5,972 bases of DNA from Oscillospiraceae bacterium. Its GTDB lineage: Bacteria; Bacillota; Clostridia; Oscillospirales; Oscillospiraceae. This document shows, one piece after another, positions 1 through 5,221 of the stretch (its first letter is position 1; each line of letters starts with the position of its first letter). The DNA is taken from assembly GCA_016297855.1 (NCBI GenBank), contig JAEDFW010000104.1, forward strand, positions 1-5,972, read 5' to 3'. Below the pieces are notes generated by a model. The model saw only the letters and a list, made by a program, of their open reading frames with translations, was not told the DNA's origin and did not search any database. A program made the translations under genes and the position numbers.

Positions 1-16
1 GGAGCGGTTCTTTTTT
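1..16 (+). terminator. Possible 3' half of a terminator cut by the left edge
   Basis: The first bases read GGAGCGGTTC followed by six T. This is what the 3' arm and U tract of a rho-independent terminator look like on the plus strand. The matching 5' arm would lie left of the window, so the pairing cannot be confirmed. Read on the minus strand the same bases (A run, then GAACCGCTCC) would be the 5' half of a bidirectional terminator that could end the minus-strand operon after the glycosylase gene. No other terminator-like hairpin is visible between the glycosylase stop at 92 and the window edge. Confidence 0.3.
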
Positions 17-91
17 GCTATGAATCAGAAATGGTCTGTTTTCGGAAATCTCCGCCTGCGCAAATACAGATCCGGCGATTCTGACGATTCC

Positions 92-580
92 TTACAGGTA
101 TTGTGTGATGATGCGCCAGTGTTCACACAGGCGCTCCAGAGAAAACGTGGCGTTGGCCGGACTGGTCGACGGCAGACAGACGGCCTCGCGGCCACAGAGC
201 GGCTCAAGATAGCGGCAGTAAAGCCGGTACGCCGTCTGGCCGTTACAGAAAACAGCGGCGATCCGGCCTTCGGCCAGAATCGGGCGGATATCGTTCGGCC
301 GGGCGTTTTTAATGCTGCTGTCGCTTGATCCGTTGATCTCACAGCTGGAGATCACATCCCAGAGCGCAATGTGCCTGCTGTGCAGCATAGCTGATTTTTC
401 CTCCACCGTTTGCGGAACCGCGCAGCCGAGCAGCGCCGCTGTCACGCGCCAGAAGCGGTTTTGCGGATGGCCGTAAAAGAACATCGCCTCGCGCGACTTG
501 ACCGAGGGGAACGATCCCAGGATCAGCACGCGCGAATCGGCGTCATAGAGCGGCGGGAAGGGATGGACGACGGCGCTCAC
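92..580 (-). CDS. DNA-deoxyinosine (hypoxanthine-DNA) glycosylase, uracil-DNA glycosylase superfamily
   Basis: The 162-residue protein should be a cytoplasmic base-excision repair enzyme that removes hypoxanthine, the deamination product of adenine, from DNA. The match is to the small family-6 uracil-DNA glycosylase (HDG) group. Visible signatures are HPFPPLYD near residue 6, the motif-1 stretch LILGSFPSVKS (19-29), YGHPQNRFW (36-44, with an Asn at the position I associate with catalysis in this family), SSIKNARPNDI (88-98) and the motif-2-like LPSTSPAN (136-143). Length is normal for the group. The start is GTG at 578-580. It overlaps the TGA of the threonine aldolase gene as GTGA, and no clear Shine-Dalgarno precedes it, so translation is probably coupled to the upstream gene. 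The start is supported because HPFPP lies close to the N-terminus, as in relatives. The stop is TAA at 92-94. It is the last visible gene of the operon. Family assignment is strong; substrate preference is inferred from the family. Confidence 0.88.
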   Translation of the reverse strand: MSAVVHPFPPLYDADSRVLILGSFPSVKSREAMFFYGHPQNRFWRVTAALLGCAVPQTVEEKSAMLHSRHIALWDVISSCEINGSSDSSIKNARPNDIRPILAEGRIAAVFCNGQTAYRLYCRYLEPLCGREAVCLPSTSPANATFSLERLCEHWRIITQYL

Positions 581-1599
581 AGCGCGTTTACCAGCGCGTC
601 CACATCTGCATCCTTCGTGGCCCAGGAGGTCACAAAGCGGATGGCCGTGTGCGTCTCGTCCACAGGTGCGTTTTCTTCAAAGATGAACGTTTCGGCCAAT
701 TCGGCCTTTTTTTCGTTGGAGACGATGGGGAAGATCTGATTCGTAGGGGAGTCGGCCAGAAGCGGATAGCCTGCCTGCTTGCATGCCCGTGCGATGCGCT
801 GCGCCGCCAGAACGGCATGCCGCGCGGCCGAAAGCCACAAGTCGTGTTCAAAATATGCGCAGAACTGCACGCCCAGCAGCCGCCCCTTGGCAAACATGCC
901 GCCGCACTGCTTGATGATGTGGCGGAAATCAGGCTTCAGCATGTCGTTTACGATCACCAGCGCCTCACCGAACAGAAGACCGTTTTTCGTTCCGCCGATG
1001 TAAAACGCGTCGCACAGTTGTGCAAAATCCTCGGGCCGAAGATCGTTGCTTTCCGCTACGAGCGCTGGGGCAAGACGCGCGCCGTCGAGATACAGATACA
1101 GCCCGTATTCATCGCACACCGCGCGCAGCGCCGTCAGCTCTGCTTTGGTGTAGATGGTGCCAAGCTCGGTCGCATCGGAGATGTAGACGAGCTTCGGCTG
1201 TACCATGTGCTCGTCATGGCCGTTGTGATGTTCGCGCATGATCCTGCGCACCATGTCCGGTGTCAGCTTGCCATCGGGCGCGGCGGCGTGCAGGATCTTG
1301 TGGCCGCCAGCCTCGATCGCGCCTGTCTCATGCTGGCAGATGTGTGCGCTCGTAACTGCGATCGCTGCCTGCCAAGGACGCAGAAACGCGGAAATGGCCG
1401 TGCGATTCGTGATCGTGCCGCCCACCATCAGATGTACGTCGGCGGTAGGGCAGGCAAAACGGCTGCGCACGATATCGGCGGCACGGGCGCAGTAGTCGTC
1501 CATCCCGTAGCCGCAGGTGGCTTCCAAATTGGTATCCGTTAGGGCCTGCAACACCTCTGGCAGCGCACCCTCGGAGTAGTCGTTGCGGAAATTGATCAT
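577..1599 (-). CDS. ltaE: Low-specificity L-threonine aldolase (PLP-dependent, beta-eliminating lyase family)
   Basis: A cytoplasmic fold-type I PLP enzyme of 340 residues, normal for bacterial threonine aldolases. It is expected to cleave L-threonine or L-allo-threonine to glycine and acetaldehyde. The N-terminal RNDYSEGALPEVLQAL matches the family opening. GTITN (61-65) is the cofactor phosphate-binding turn. His86, with Glu91 five residues on, fits the His that stacks on the PLP ring. Asp172 in LDGARLAP contacts the pyridine nitrogen. GGTKNG (202-207) carries the Schiff-base lysine, Lys205. No key residue appears missing. The start is ATG at 1597-1599, preceded by GAGAGGG (1608-1614) at a spacing of 8. 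That ribosome binding site lies inside the flippase coding sequence, whose TGA overlaps this start as ATGA. The 3' end overlaps the glycosylase start. Related aldolases can prefer other beta-hydroxy amino acids (for example phenylserine), so the exact substrate is uncertain. Confidence 0.92.
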   Translation of the reverse strand: MINFRNDYSEGALPEVLQALTDTNLEATCGYGMDDYCARAADIVRSRFACPTADVHLMVGGTITNRTAISAFLRPWQAAIAVTSAHICQHETGAIEAGGHKILHAAAPDGKLTPDMVRRIMREHHNGHDEHMVQPKLVYISDATELGTIYTKAELTALRAVCDEYGLYLYLDGARLAPALVAESNDLRPEDFAQLCDAFYIGGTKNGLLFGEALVIVNDMLKPDFRHIIKQCGGMFAKGRLLGVQFCAYFEHDLWLSAARHAVLAAQRIARACKQAGYPLLADSPTNQIFPIVSNEKKAELAETFIFEENAPVDETHTAIRFVTSWATKDADVDALVNAL

Positions 1600-3206
1600 G
1601 GATGTATCCCTCTCTGGTATTTTTTACGGCGAAATGCCAATGATTCTGTTTCATTGTAGGGTGTTTCGCCGGTGGTGTCAACGCTCTTTTTCCGCATACC
1701 GCCGGGGAAAAATGTTCCACGCAGCCAGCGTGTATCGTCGCGCGAAAGCGTCCCGGTCATCCAAAGCATAAATGGAAGCAGCACTGCAAATACGGCGCAG
1801 CGCGCGGCCATATGCGCCCACAGATCCGGCAGCGTTACGCAGAAACAGCCGAGCCCGGCTGTGCAGGCGCAAAGCAGTGTTTTTGCAAAAAATACGCCTT
1901 GCGGCCTGTAGCCGGTCACGCGCAGAAGCCTTCGCAGACTGAGCGCAAAATTGACCAGATGAGAGATGACAAAACTGCAGTAATATCCCGCCACGCCGAA
2001 GCGCGGCAGCAGCAGATACAACAACAAAACGTCAAGCAGCGACGTGAGCGTGTTGTAGCGTGCTGAGGCCAGCTGCTGTCCCAGCCCCTTGCACATGCCG
2101 TCAACAATTGCGTCGAGATAGAGAAACAAAATCGTCGGCGCGAACAGCCGCAGATAAAAGCCCGCCTCGGTGCTTTGATATAGGAGTTCGCCCAGCGCAT
2201 CTGCCAGCGCCAGCATGATAGCTGCGCAGCCTGCGGCAAACAGCGCGCCGATACGCAGACACCTGTCAGTAAGCATGTGGATACGTGCCTCGTTTTCCTC
2301 TGCGTCGGCGCGCGCCAGCTCCGGCACCAGCAGATCCGACAGCGCATAGAGCGCGGCGGCAGGAAACATGAGCACCGGAAACACCATCCCACAGATCGTG
2401 CCGTAGGCGGCCATGGATCGCATCTGCGAGCCGCCTGCGCGGGCTAGCCCCCAAGGGATGAGAAACTGCTCGAGCGTGGAAAGTCCCGCGCGAAGATAGT
2501 CGCTCACGGCCAACGGTGCGGTAAGGCGGAGCAGCCGCGAGGGCATATGAAGAGGCTGGGGCGGCTTCTGCGCGGTGGTCGCGCGCAAAAACAGGTGCAG
2601 AAGCCAAGCAGCGCTCACTGCGGCAGCCAATGCGCTGCCCAACACGAGCGCGCAGCACGCGCGCGCAAGATCATTCCCTGCCCAATACAGAAGAGCAAAC
2701 GTCAGCGCCAGCGCGATCAGGCGCTCGGCGACTTCCACGGCAGCAAGATGGCGGATGCGCCCGCAGGCCGTGAAATAACCGCCGAGAATTGCGCAGAATG
2801 TATTGGCAGGCAGACTCAGCGCCAGAAGGCGCAGCGCGGGTACTGCGCGCATGTCGCCGATCCAGCGTTCGGCGGCAAGGCCTGCGCCAAAATACAGCGC
2901 GCAGGCGGCAAGCGCGCTGCACACTGCGCCGTAAAACAGCCCGTGCAGCACGGCACTGCGCACGCCGTATGGACGGCGGTGGCCAAATTCCTCTGCGCTC
3001 AGATACAGAACGGCCACGCGCGCGCCGGAAATGCCCAGCGTCATCGCAAAGCCGCCCACGCTCAGAATGAGCTGCAGAAGCCCAAGCCCAGCGGCGCCGA
3101 TGCGTCCGGCAAGATAGACCTGAAACAGCATCGACATCCCGCGCAGCAGCACGTTCACGCCCGTGAGGAGCATCGTATGATAAAAAATGGAATGGTTTCG
3201 GCGCAA
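1596..3206 (-). CDS. SpoVB/MurJ-like polysaccharide flippase (MOP exporter superfamily)
   Basis: A 536-residue polytopic membrane protein of the MOP (MATE/PST/MVF) superfamily. Members flip lipid-linked cell-envelope precursors across the cytoplasmic membrane. Clostridia carry several paralogues called SpoVB, some acting in spore cortex assembly. The N-terminus (MLLTGVNVLLRGMSMLFQVYLAGRIG) is the usual first helix ending in the RIGAAGLGLLQ turn. FPAAALYALSDLLVPELARA (281-300) and the GLGQQLASARYN segment (374-385), followed by DVLLLYLLLPRFGVAGYY, are typical SpoVB-branch features. About 12-14 hydrophobic segments can be counted. The start is TTG at 3204-3206, with GAGAGGG (3214-3220) seven bases upstream. 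That site lies in a strong hairpin. The last 36 residues or so are hydrophilic and rich in Arg and Lys, and encode the ribosome binding site of the next gene. Which lipid substrate is moved cannot be told from the sequence, so no gene symbol is given. Confidence 0.85.
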   Translation of the reverse strand: MRRNHSIFYHTMLLTGVNVLLRGMSMLFQVYLAGRIGAAGLGLLQLILSVGGFAMTLGISGARVAVLYLSAEEFGHRRPYGVRSAVLHGLFYGAVCSALAACALYFGAGLAAERWIGDMRAVPALRLLALSLPANTFCAILGGYFTACGRIRHLAAVEVAERLIALALTFALLYWAGNDLARACCALVLGSALAAAVSAAWLLHLFLRATTAQKPPQPLHMPSRLLRLTAPLAVSDYLRAGLSTLEQFLIPWGLARAGGSQMRSMAAYGTICGMVFPVLMFPAAALYALSDLLVPELARADAEENEARIHMLTDRCLRIGALFAAGCAAIMLALADALGELLYQSTEAGFYLRLFAPTILFLYLDAIVDGMCKGLGQQLASARYNTLTSLLDVLLLYLLLPRFGVAGYYCSFVISHLVNFALSLRRLLRVTGYRPQGVFFAKTLLCACTAGLGCFCVTLPDLWAHMAARCAVFAVLLPFMLWMTGTLSRDDTRWLRGTFFPGGMRKKSVDTTGETPYNETESLAFRRKKYQRGIHP

Positions 3207-3211
3207 AACAT

Positions 3212-3244
3212 CACCCTCTCGTCCATTGTATGGACAAGAGGGTG
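3212..3244 (-). promoter_or_regulatory. Hairpin sequestering the flippase Shine-Dalgarno (possible attenuator)
   Basis: This inverted repeat fills most of the 54-base gap between the membrane-protein stop (3261) and the flippase TTG start (3206). In the minus-strand RNA the arms are CACCCTCTTGTCCAT (3244-3230) and ATGGACGAGAGGGTG (3226-3212), with a 3-base loop. All 15 positions pair, one as U-G. In the plus-strand RNA that position is a C-A mismatch, so the structure favours the minus-strand transcript. The 3' arm contains the GAGAGGG ribosome binding site of the flippase, so folding would hide it. Only four T (3207-3210) follow the stem after a short gap, too weak for a standard terminator. 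It may act as a translation switch, a partial terminator or an RNA-processing site. Confidence 0.65.
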
Positions 3245-3260
3245 GTAGATATGAGCAAAA

Positions 3261-4034
3261 TTACTTCAGCTGGAACGTGTAGTATACGGCGGCGATCAGT
3301 TCGTAGGCGACAGCAGCGAAGATGCAGTAGTACGCGAACGCCGGGCCGAGAATCAGGCACAACACAAAACAGGCGAACCAAATCAGGCATGTGATGTACA
3401 GAAGCAGAGGGGTGAAGGACTTGGGAAATACGCAATATGTGCGTTTGCCGAGGACGAGCGAGCCCTTGTTCCGGCCGCATAGAAGCGCCGTGAGCAGCAC
3501 GAGTGCCAGCACCAGCATTAACGTTGCGCCAATCATGAAGCAGCGCAGATTCGGGCCAAGACCGATATGGTAGAGATAAAAGCTGACACCGGCCGTGACC
3601 GTGGCAAGCGAAACGCAGAAAAACTCAGCCCGGTAGAGCAGATATACAATATACAAACAGTATACGGATGCGTGCAGCAGGTACAGCGGCATCATCTGAT
3701 TGACCCAGAAGTTACGCAGAATTGCGGCGGTCAGCGACCACAGAAGCCCCAGCGCCAGCGTATACGGGCAAACGGCGCGCACAACGGGACGGCGCACGGC
3801 AATCAAAAGACCCAGCGAGACCACAGCCAAGCCAAGGCAGATCCATGCCGCGCAGCGTGAAGCGCTGTAGATGTGCAGGAACATACCGTCGAGCACGTAG
3901 TTACGCGCGACCCAGCGCAGCAGGATGATGGACAGAACCATCACGACAAACGATGCAACGACCAGAAAAACCGTGGGATCGCTCTTGGAATGTACCGTTT
4001 TATTTTTTGTTACCGGAGCAGTCTTTTGAGGCAT
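3261..4034 (-). CDS. Polytopic membrane protein of unknown function, eight predicted helices
   Basis: I do not recognise this 257-residue protein. It starts with a short, basic and polar cytoplasm-like tail (residues 1-20, several Lys). About eight hydrophobic segments follow, near residues 21-41, 63-80, 86-106, 115-134, 137-155, 165-186, 207-229 and 232-253. One larger polar loop, 187-206, contains GRNKGSLVLGKRTY. Cys and Tyr are frequent in the helices. I see no enzymatic motif, ATP-binding site or transporter signature. The start is ATG at 4032-4034 with AAAGGA (4045-4050) ten bases upstream, and the stop is TAA. It lies 28 bases after rsmE and 54 bases before the flippase, on the same strand, so it is probably in the same operon. 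A role near the flippase in envelope work is possible from position alone, with no direct support. It is a credible gene: an open frame of this length with consistent hydrophobic periodicity and a good ribosome binding site. Confidence 0.8.
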   Translation of the reverse strand: MPQKTAPVTKNKTVHSKSDPTVFLVVASFVVMVLSIILLRWVARNYVLDGMFLHIYSASRCAAWICLGLAVVSLGLLIAVRRPVVRAVCPYTLALGLLWSLTAAILRNFWVNQMMPLYLLHASVYCLYIVYLLYRAEFFCVSLATVTAGVSFYLYHIGLGPNLRCFMIGATLMLVLALVLLTALLCGRNKGSLVLGKRTYCVFPKSFTPLLLYITCLIWFACFVLCLILGPAFAYYCIFAAVAYELIAAVYYTFQLK

Positions 4035-4062
4035 ATAACATCAATCCTTTTCGCGTTGTTAC

Positions 4063-4797
4063 TCAGTCCAGATCACCGGCGGCAAATAAAACCGCCGTCA
4101 GCGCGCACAATGGCGCTGTCTCACAGCGCAGAATGCGCGGACCGAGCGAGCAGATCTGCATACCTGCGCCGCGCGCCAGCGCGACCTCTTCTGGCGTAAA
4201 GCCGCCTTCGGGACCGGTCATGATCGACACGGAGCCATAATCTCCCGCGCCGAGCGCTGTGCGCAGCGAAAGCCGCTGCTCATTTTCATAGGGGAATAGC
4301 GCCAGATCGCTTTCGCAGGCGCGCCGGACGGCGTGTGCAAAACTCTCGGCGGTAATGACTTCAGGGATTTTGCCGCGGCCCGACTGCTCGGCAGCAGAGG
4401 CAGCGATCTTCTGCCAGCGATCGCGCTTTTTCTCGAGCGACTTTTCATCCGGCCGCGAAACGCACCGGGCCGAAGGAAATGCAATGATTTCACACGCGCC
4501 CAGCTCAGTCGCTTTCTGAATGACATGCTCGAACTTGTCCGCCTTGGCGTAGGCCATGTATACGCTGCAACGCACCGAAGGCTCAGCTGCTGAGGGTGAT
4601 TGCGAATGTACGACCAGGCCGATCCGGCCAGGGCTGACATCGGACACGGTACAGGCGTAGTCACAGCCATTTCCGTCGCAGACCGTCACGCTGTCGCCGG
4701 ACTTCAGCCGCAGCACCTTTGCATGTGCGGCATTTTCTCCGTTGAGTACGAGAAAGCCGCCCTGAATGGCGTCGGCAGAGACAAAAAACTTCGGCAT
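4063..4797 (-). CDS. rsmE: 16S rRNA (uracil-1498-N3)-methyltransferase RsmE
   Basis: This SAM-dependent SPOUT-class methyltransferase makes m3U1498 in helix 44 of 16S rRNA in the 30S subunit. From the chosen start it has 244 residues, normal for RsmE. The N-terminal MPKFFV and AHAKVLRLKSGDSV belong to the PUA-like RNA-binding domain (about 1-70). The C-terminal trefoil-knot domain shows KADKFEHVIQKATELG (85-100), RWQKIAASAAEQSGRGKIPEV (127-147), the SAM-binding TGPEGGFTPEE (194-204) and LGPRILRCETAPLCAL (218-233). The frame stays open 48 codons further upstream. That extension is rejected: it crosses the sigma-A promoter at 4838-4866 and the expected transcript start near 4831, and relatives begin with MPKFF or a close variant. 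The ribosome binding site is not ideal. GGAAGG (4812-4817) lies 14 bases from the ATG, while GTGAG (4805-4809) lies 7 bases away. An in-frame GTG at 4807-4809 is a less likely start. It is the first gene of the minus-strand operon. Confidence 0.95.
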   Translation of the reverse strand: MPKFFVSADAIQGGFLVLNGENAAHAKVLRLKSGDSVTVCDGNGCDYACTVSDVSPGRIGLVVHSQSPSAAEPSVRCSVYMAYAKADKFEHVIQKATELGACEIIAFPSARCVSRPDEKSLEKKRDRWQKIAASAAEQSGRGKIPEVITAESFAHAVRRACESDLALFPYENEQRLSLRTALGAGDYGSVSIMTGPEGGFTPEEVALARGAGMQICSLGPRILRCETAPLCALTAVLFAAGDLD

Positions 4798-4837
4798 TGA
4801 CGAACTCACAGCCTTCCGCGCAGAAGAATCATCTTGC

Positions 4838-4866
4838 ATTATAACAGACGTGGCGCTGTTTCGCAA
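4838..4866 (-). promoter_or_regulatory. Sigma-A promoter for the rsmE operon
   Basis: On the minus strand the -35 box is TTGCGA (4861-4866) and the -10 box is a perfect TATAAT (4838-4843). The spacer is exactly 17 bases (4844-4860). Transcription should start near 4831, giving a leader of about 34 bases before the rsmE ATG at 4797. The promoter overlaps the extended rsmE reading frame, which is the main argument for the shorter protein. A small dyad, AACAG-N8-CTGTT (4843-4860), fills the spacer and could be an operator, but this is not established. Confidence 0.8.
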
Positions 4867-4906
4867 GAGAAAAAAGCGGGGCTGGCATGAAAACCAAAAA
4901 TTCCGG

Positions 4907-4935
4907 TTGACAAACGCCAATCGTGCGATTATAAT
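4907..4935 (+). promoter_or_regulatory. Perfect consensus sigma-A promoter for tRNA-Leu
   Basis: TTGACA (4907-4912) and TATAAT (4930-4935) are separated by 17 bases (4913-4929), a full match to the sigma-A/sigma-70 consensus. Transcription is expected near 4942, about 19 bases before the mature tRNA 5' end at 4961. A promoter this strong is normal for a single-gene stable RNA unit. It is divergent from the rsmE promoter, with 40 bases between the two -35 boxes. Confidence 0.9.
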
Positions 4936-4960
4936 AATCAAGCATTATGAAGGATGCGAC

Positions 4961-5045
4961 GCGAGAGTGCTGGAATAGGTAGACAGGCACGTTTGAGGGG
5001 CGTGTGGCAACAGTCGTGTGAGTTCAAGTCTCATCTCTCGCACCA
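4961..5045 (+). tRNA. tRNA-Leu (anticodon GAG)
   Basis: An 85-base class II tRNA with an encoded CCA end. The acceptor arms GCGAGAG (4961-4967) and CTCTCGC (5035-5041) pair at all seven positions, followed by discriminator A (5042) and CCA (5043-5045). The D arm contains AATAGGTAGACAG. The anticodon stem CACGT/GCGTG (4988-4992/5000-5004) closes the loop TTGAGGG, with anticodon GAG at 4995-4997, reading CUC and CUU leucine codons. A long variable arm (5005-5017) includes a short GGC/GTC stem, as expected for tRNA-Leu. The T arm GTGAG/CTCAT (5018-5022/5030-5034) encloses TTCAAGT. It has its own promoter and terminator. Its 3' end faces a tyrosine recombinase gene, making it a probable integration target. 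Confidence 0.97.
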
Positions 5046-5046
5046 G

Positions 5047-5094
5047 AAAAACCGTGATTTGAAGTTCTGAAAAGAACGGACAATCGCGGTTTTT
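5047..5094 (+). terminator. Rho-independent terminator of tRNA-Leu
   Basis: Arms AAAAACCGTGATT (5047-5059) and AATCGCGGTTTTT (5082-5094) pair along 13 positions, one as U-G in the plus-strand RNA. A second stem, GTTCT/AGAAC (5064-5068/5073-5077), lies inside and is capped by a GAAA tetraloop. The run of T at 5090-5094, followed by a T-rich stretch, gives the U tract. It begins one base after the tRNA CCA end, so the transcript is a single-tRNA unit. Confidence 0.88.
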
Positions 5095-5144
5095 GCTTTC
5101 TTTTGCGCGAAAAAAGTTTGATATAGTGTTTTGCAAAAGCCCGC

Positions 5145-5166
5145 TTGGGTGTTGTTTGGGTGTTAT
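5145..5166. repeat. Tandem 11-bp direct repeat, candidate integrase arm-type sites
   Basis: Two adjacent copies, TTGGGTGTTGT (5145-5155) and TTGGGTGTTAT (5156-5166), differ at one of 11 positions. The period is about one helical turn, so two bound protein copies would lie on the same DNA face. The repeat sits in the non-coding gap between the tRNA terminator and the end of the integrase gene, where phage and ICE integrases commonly have short direct-repeat arm sites. The repeat is seen directly; the binding role is inferred. Confidence 0.5.
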
Positions 5167-5193
5167 TGCCCGAAAAAGCAGCTTTGCATGGGA

Positions 5194-5219
5194 AATCCCG
5201 CTCGAATTTGAGCGGGATT
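5194..5219 (-). terminator. Terminator hairpin downstream of the integrase gene
   Basis: A perfect 10-bp inverted repeat, AATCCCGCTC (5194-5203) and GAGCGGGATT (5210-5219), has a 6-base loop. It begins three bases beyond the integrase stop codon (TAA at 5222-5224), so it most likely ends the minus-strand integrase transcript. The T tract on the minus strand is short (TTT at 5193-5195, then CC). The plus-strand side has ATTCTTTA, so it may work in both directions and insulate the integrase from the convergent tRNA gene. Confidence 0.7.
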
Positions 5220-5221
5220 CT

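Noticed and set aside
649..1542. Long plus-strand open frame of 297 codons
   Set aside because: It is antisense to the threonine aldolase, which has a clear family match with the PLP lysine. Long antisense frames are common in GC-rich coding DNA.
3212..3244. Hairpin as a standard rho-independent terminator of the membrane-protein gene
   Set aside because: The stem is strong, but only four T follow after a short gap and the flippase start lies directly beyond it, so a pure terminator role is not well supported. It was kept as a regulatory hairpin.
2547..3248. Plus-strand open frame of 233 codons
   Set aside because: It is antisense to the flippase, low in complexity (Ala, Arg, Gln, Lys) and lacks domain features. 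The minus strand encodes a coherent multi-helix protein.
4798..4941. 48-codon N-terminal extension of RsmE
   Set aside because: It spans the rsmE promoter -10 and -35 boxes and lies upstream of the predicted transcript start. The family normally begins at the MPKFFV-type N-terminus.
5046..5221. CRISPR array or other repeat cluster in the gap between tRNA and integrase
   Set aside because: Only one tandem pair of 11-bp units is present, with no spacers. The inverted repeats there are explained by two terminators.
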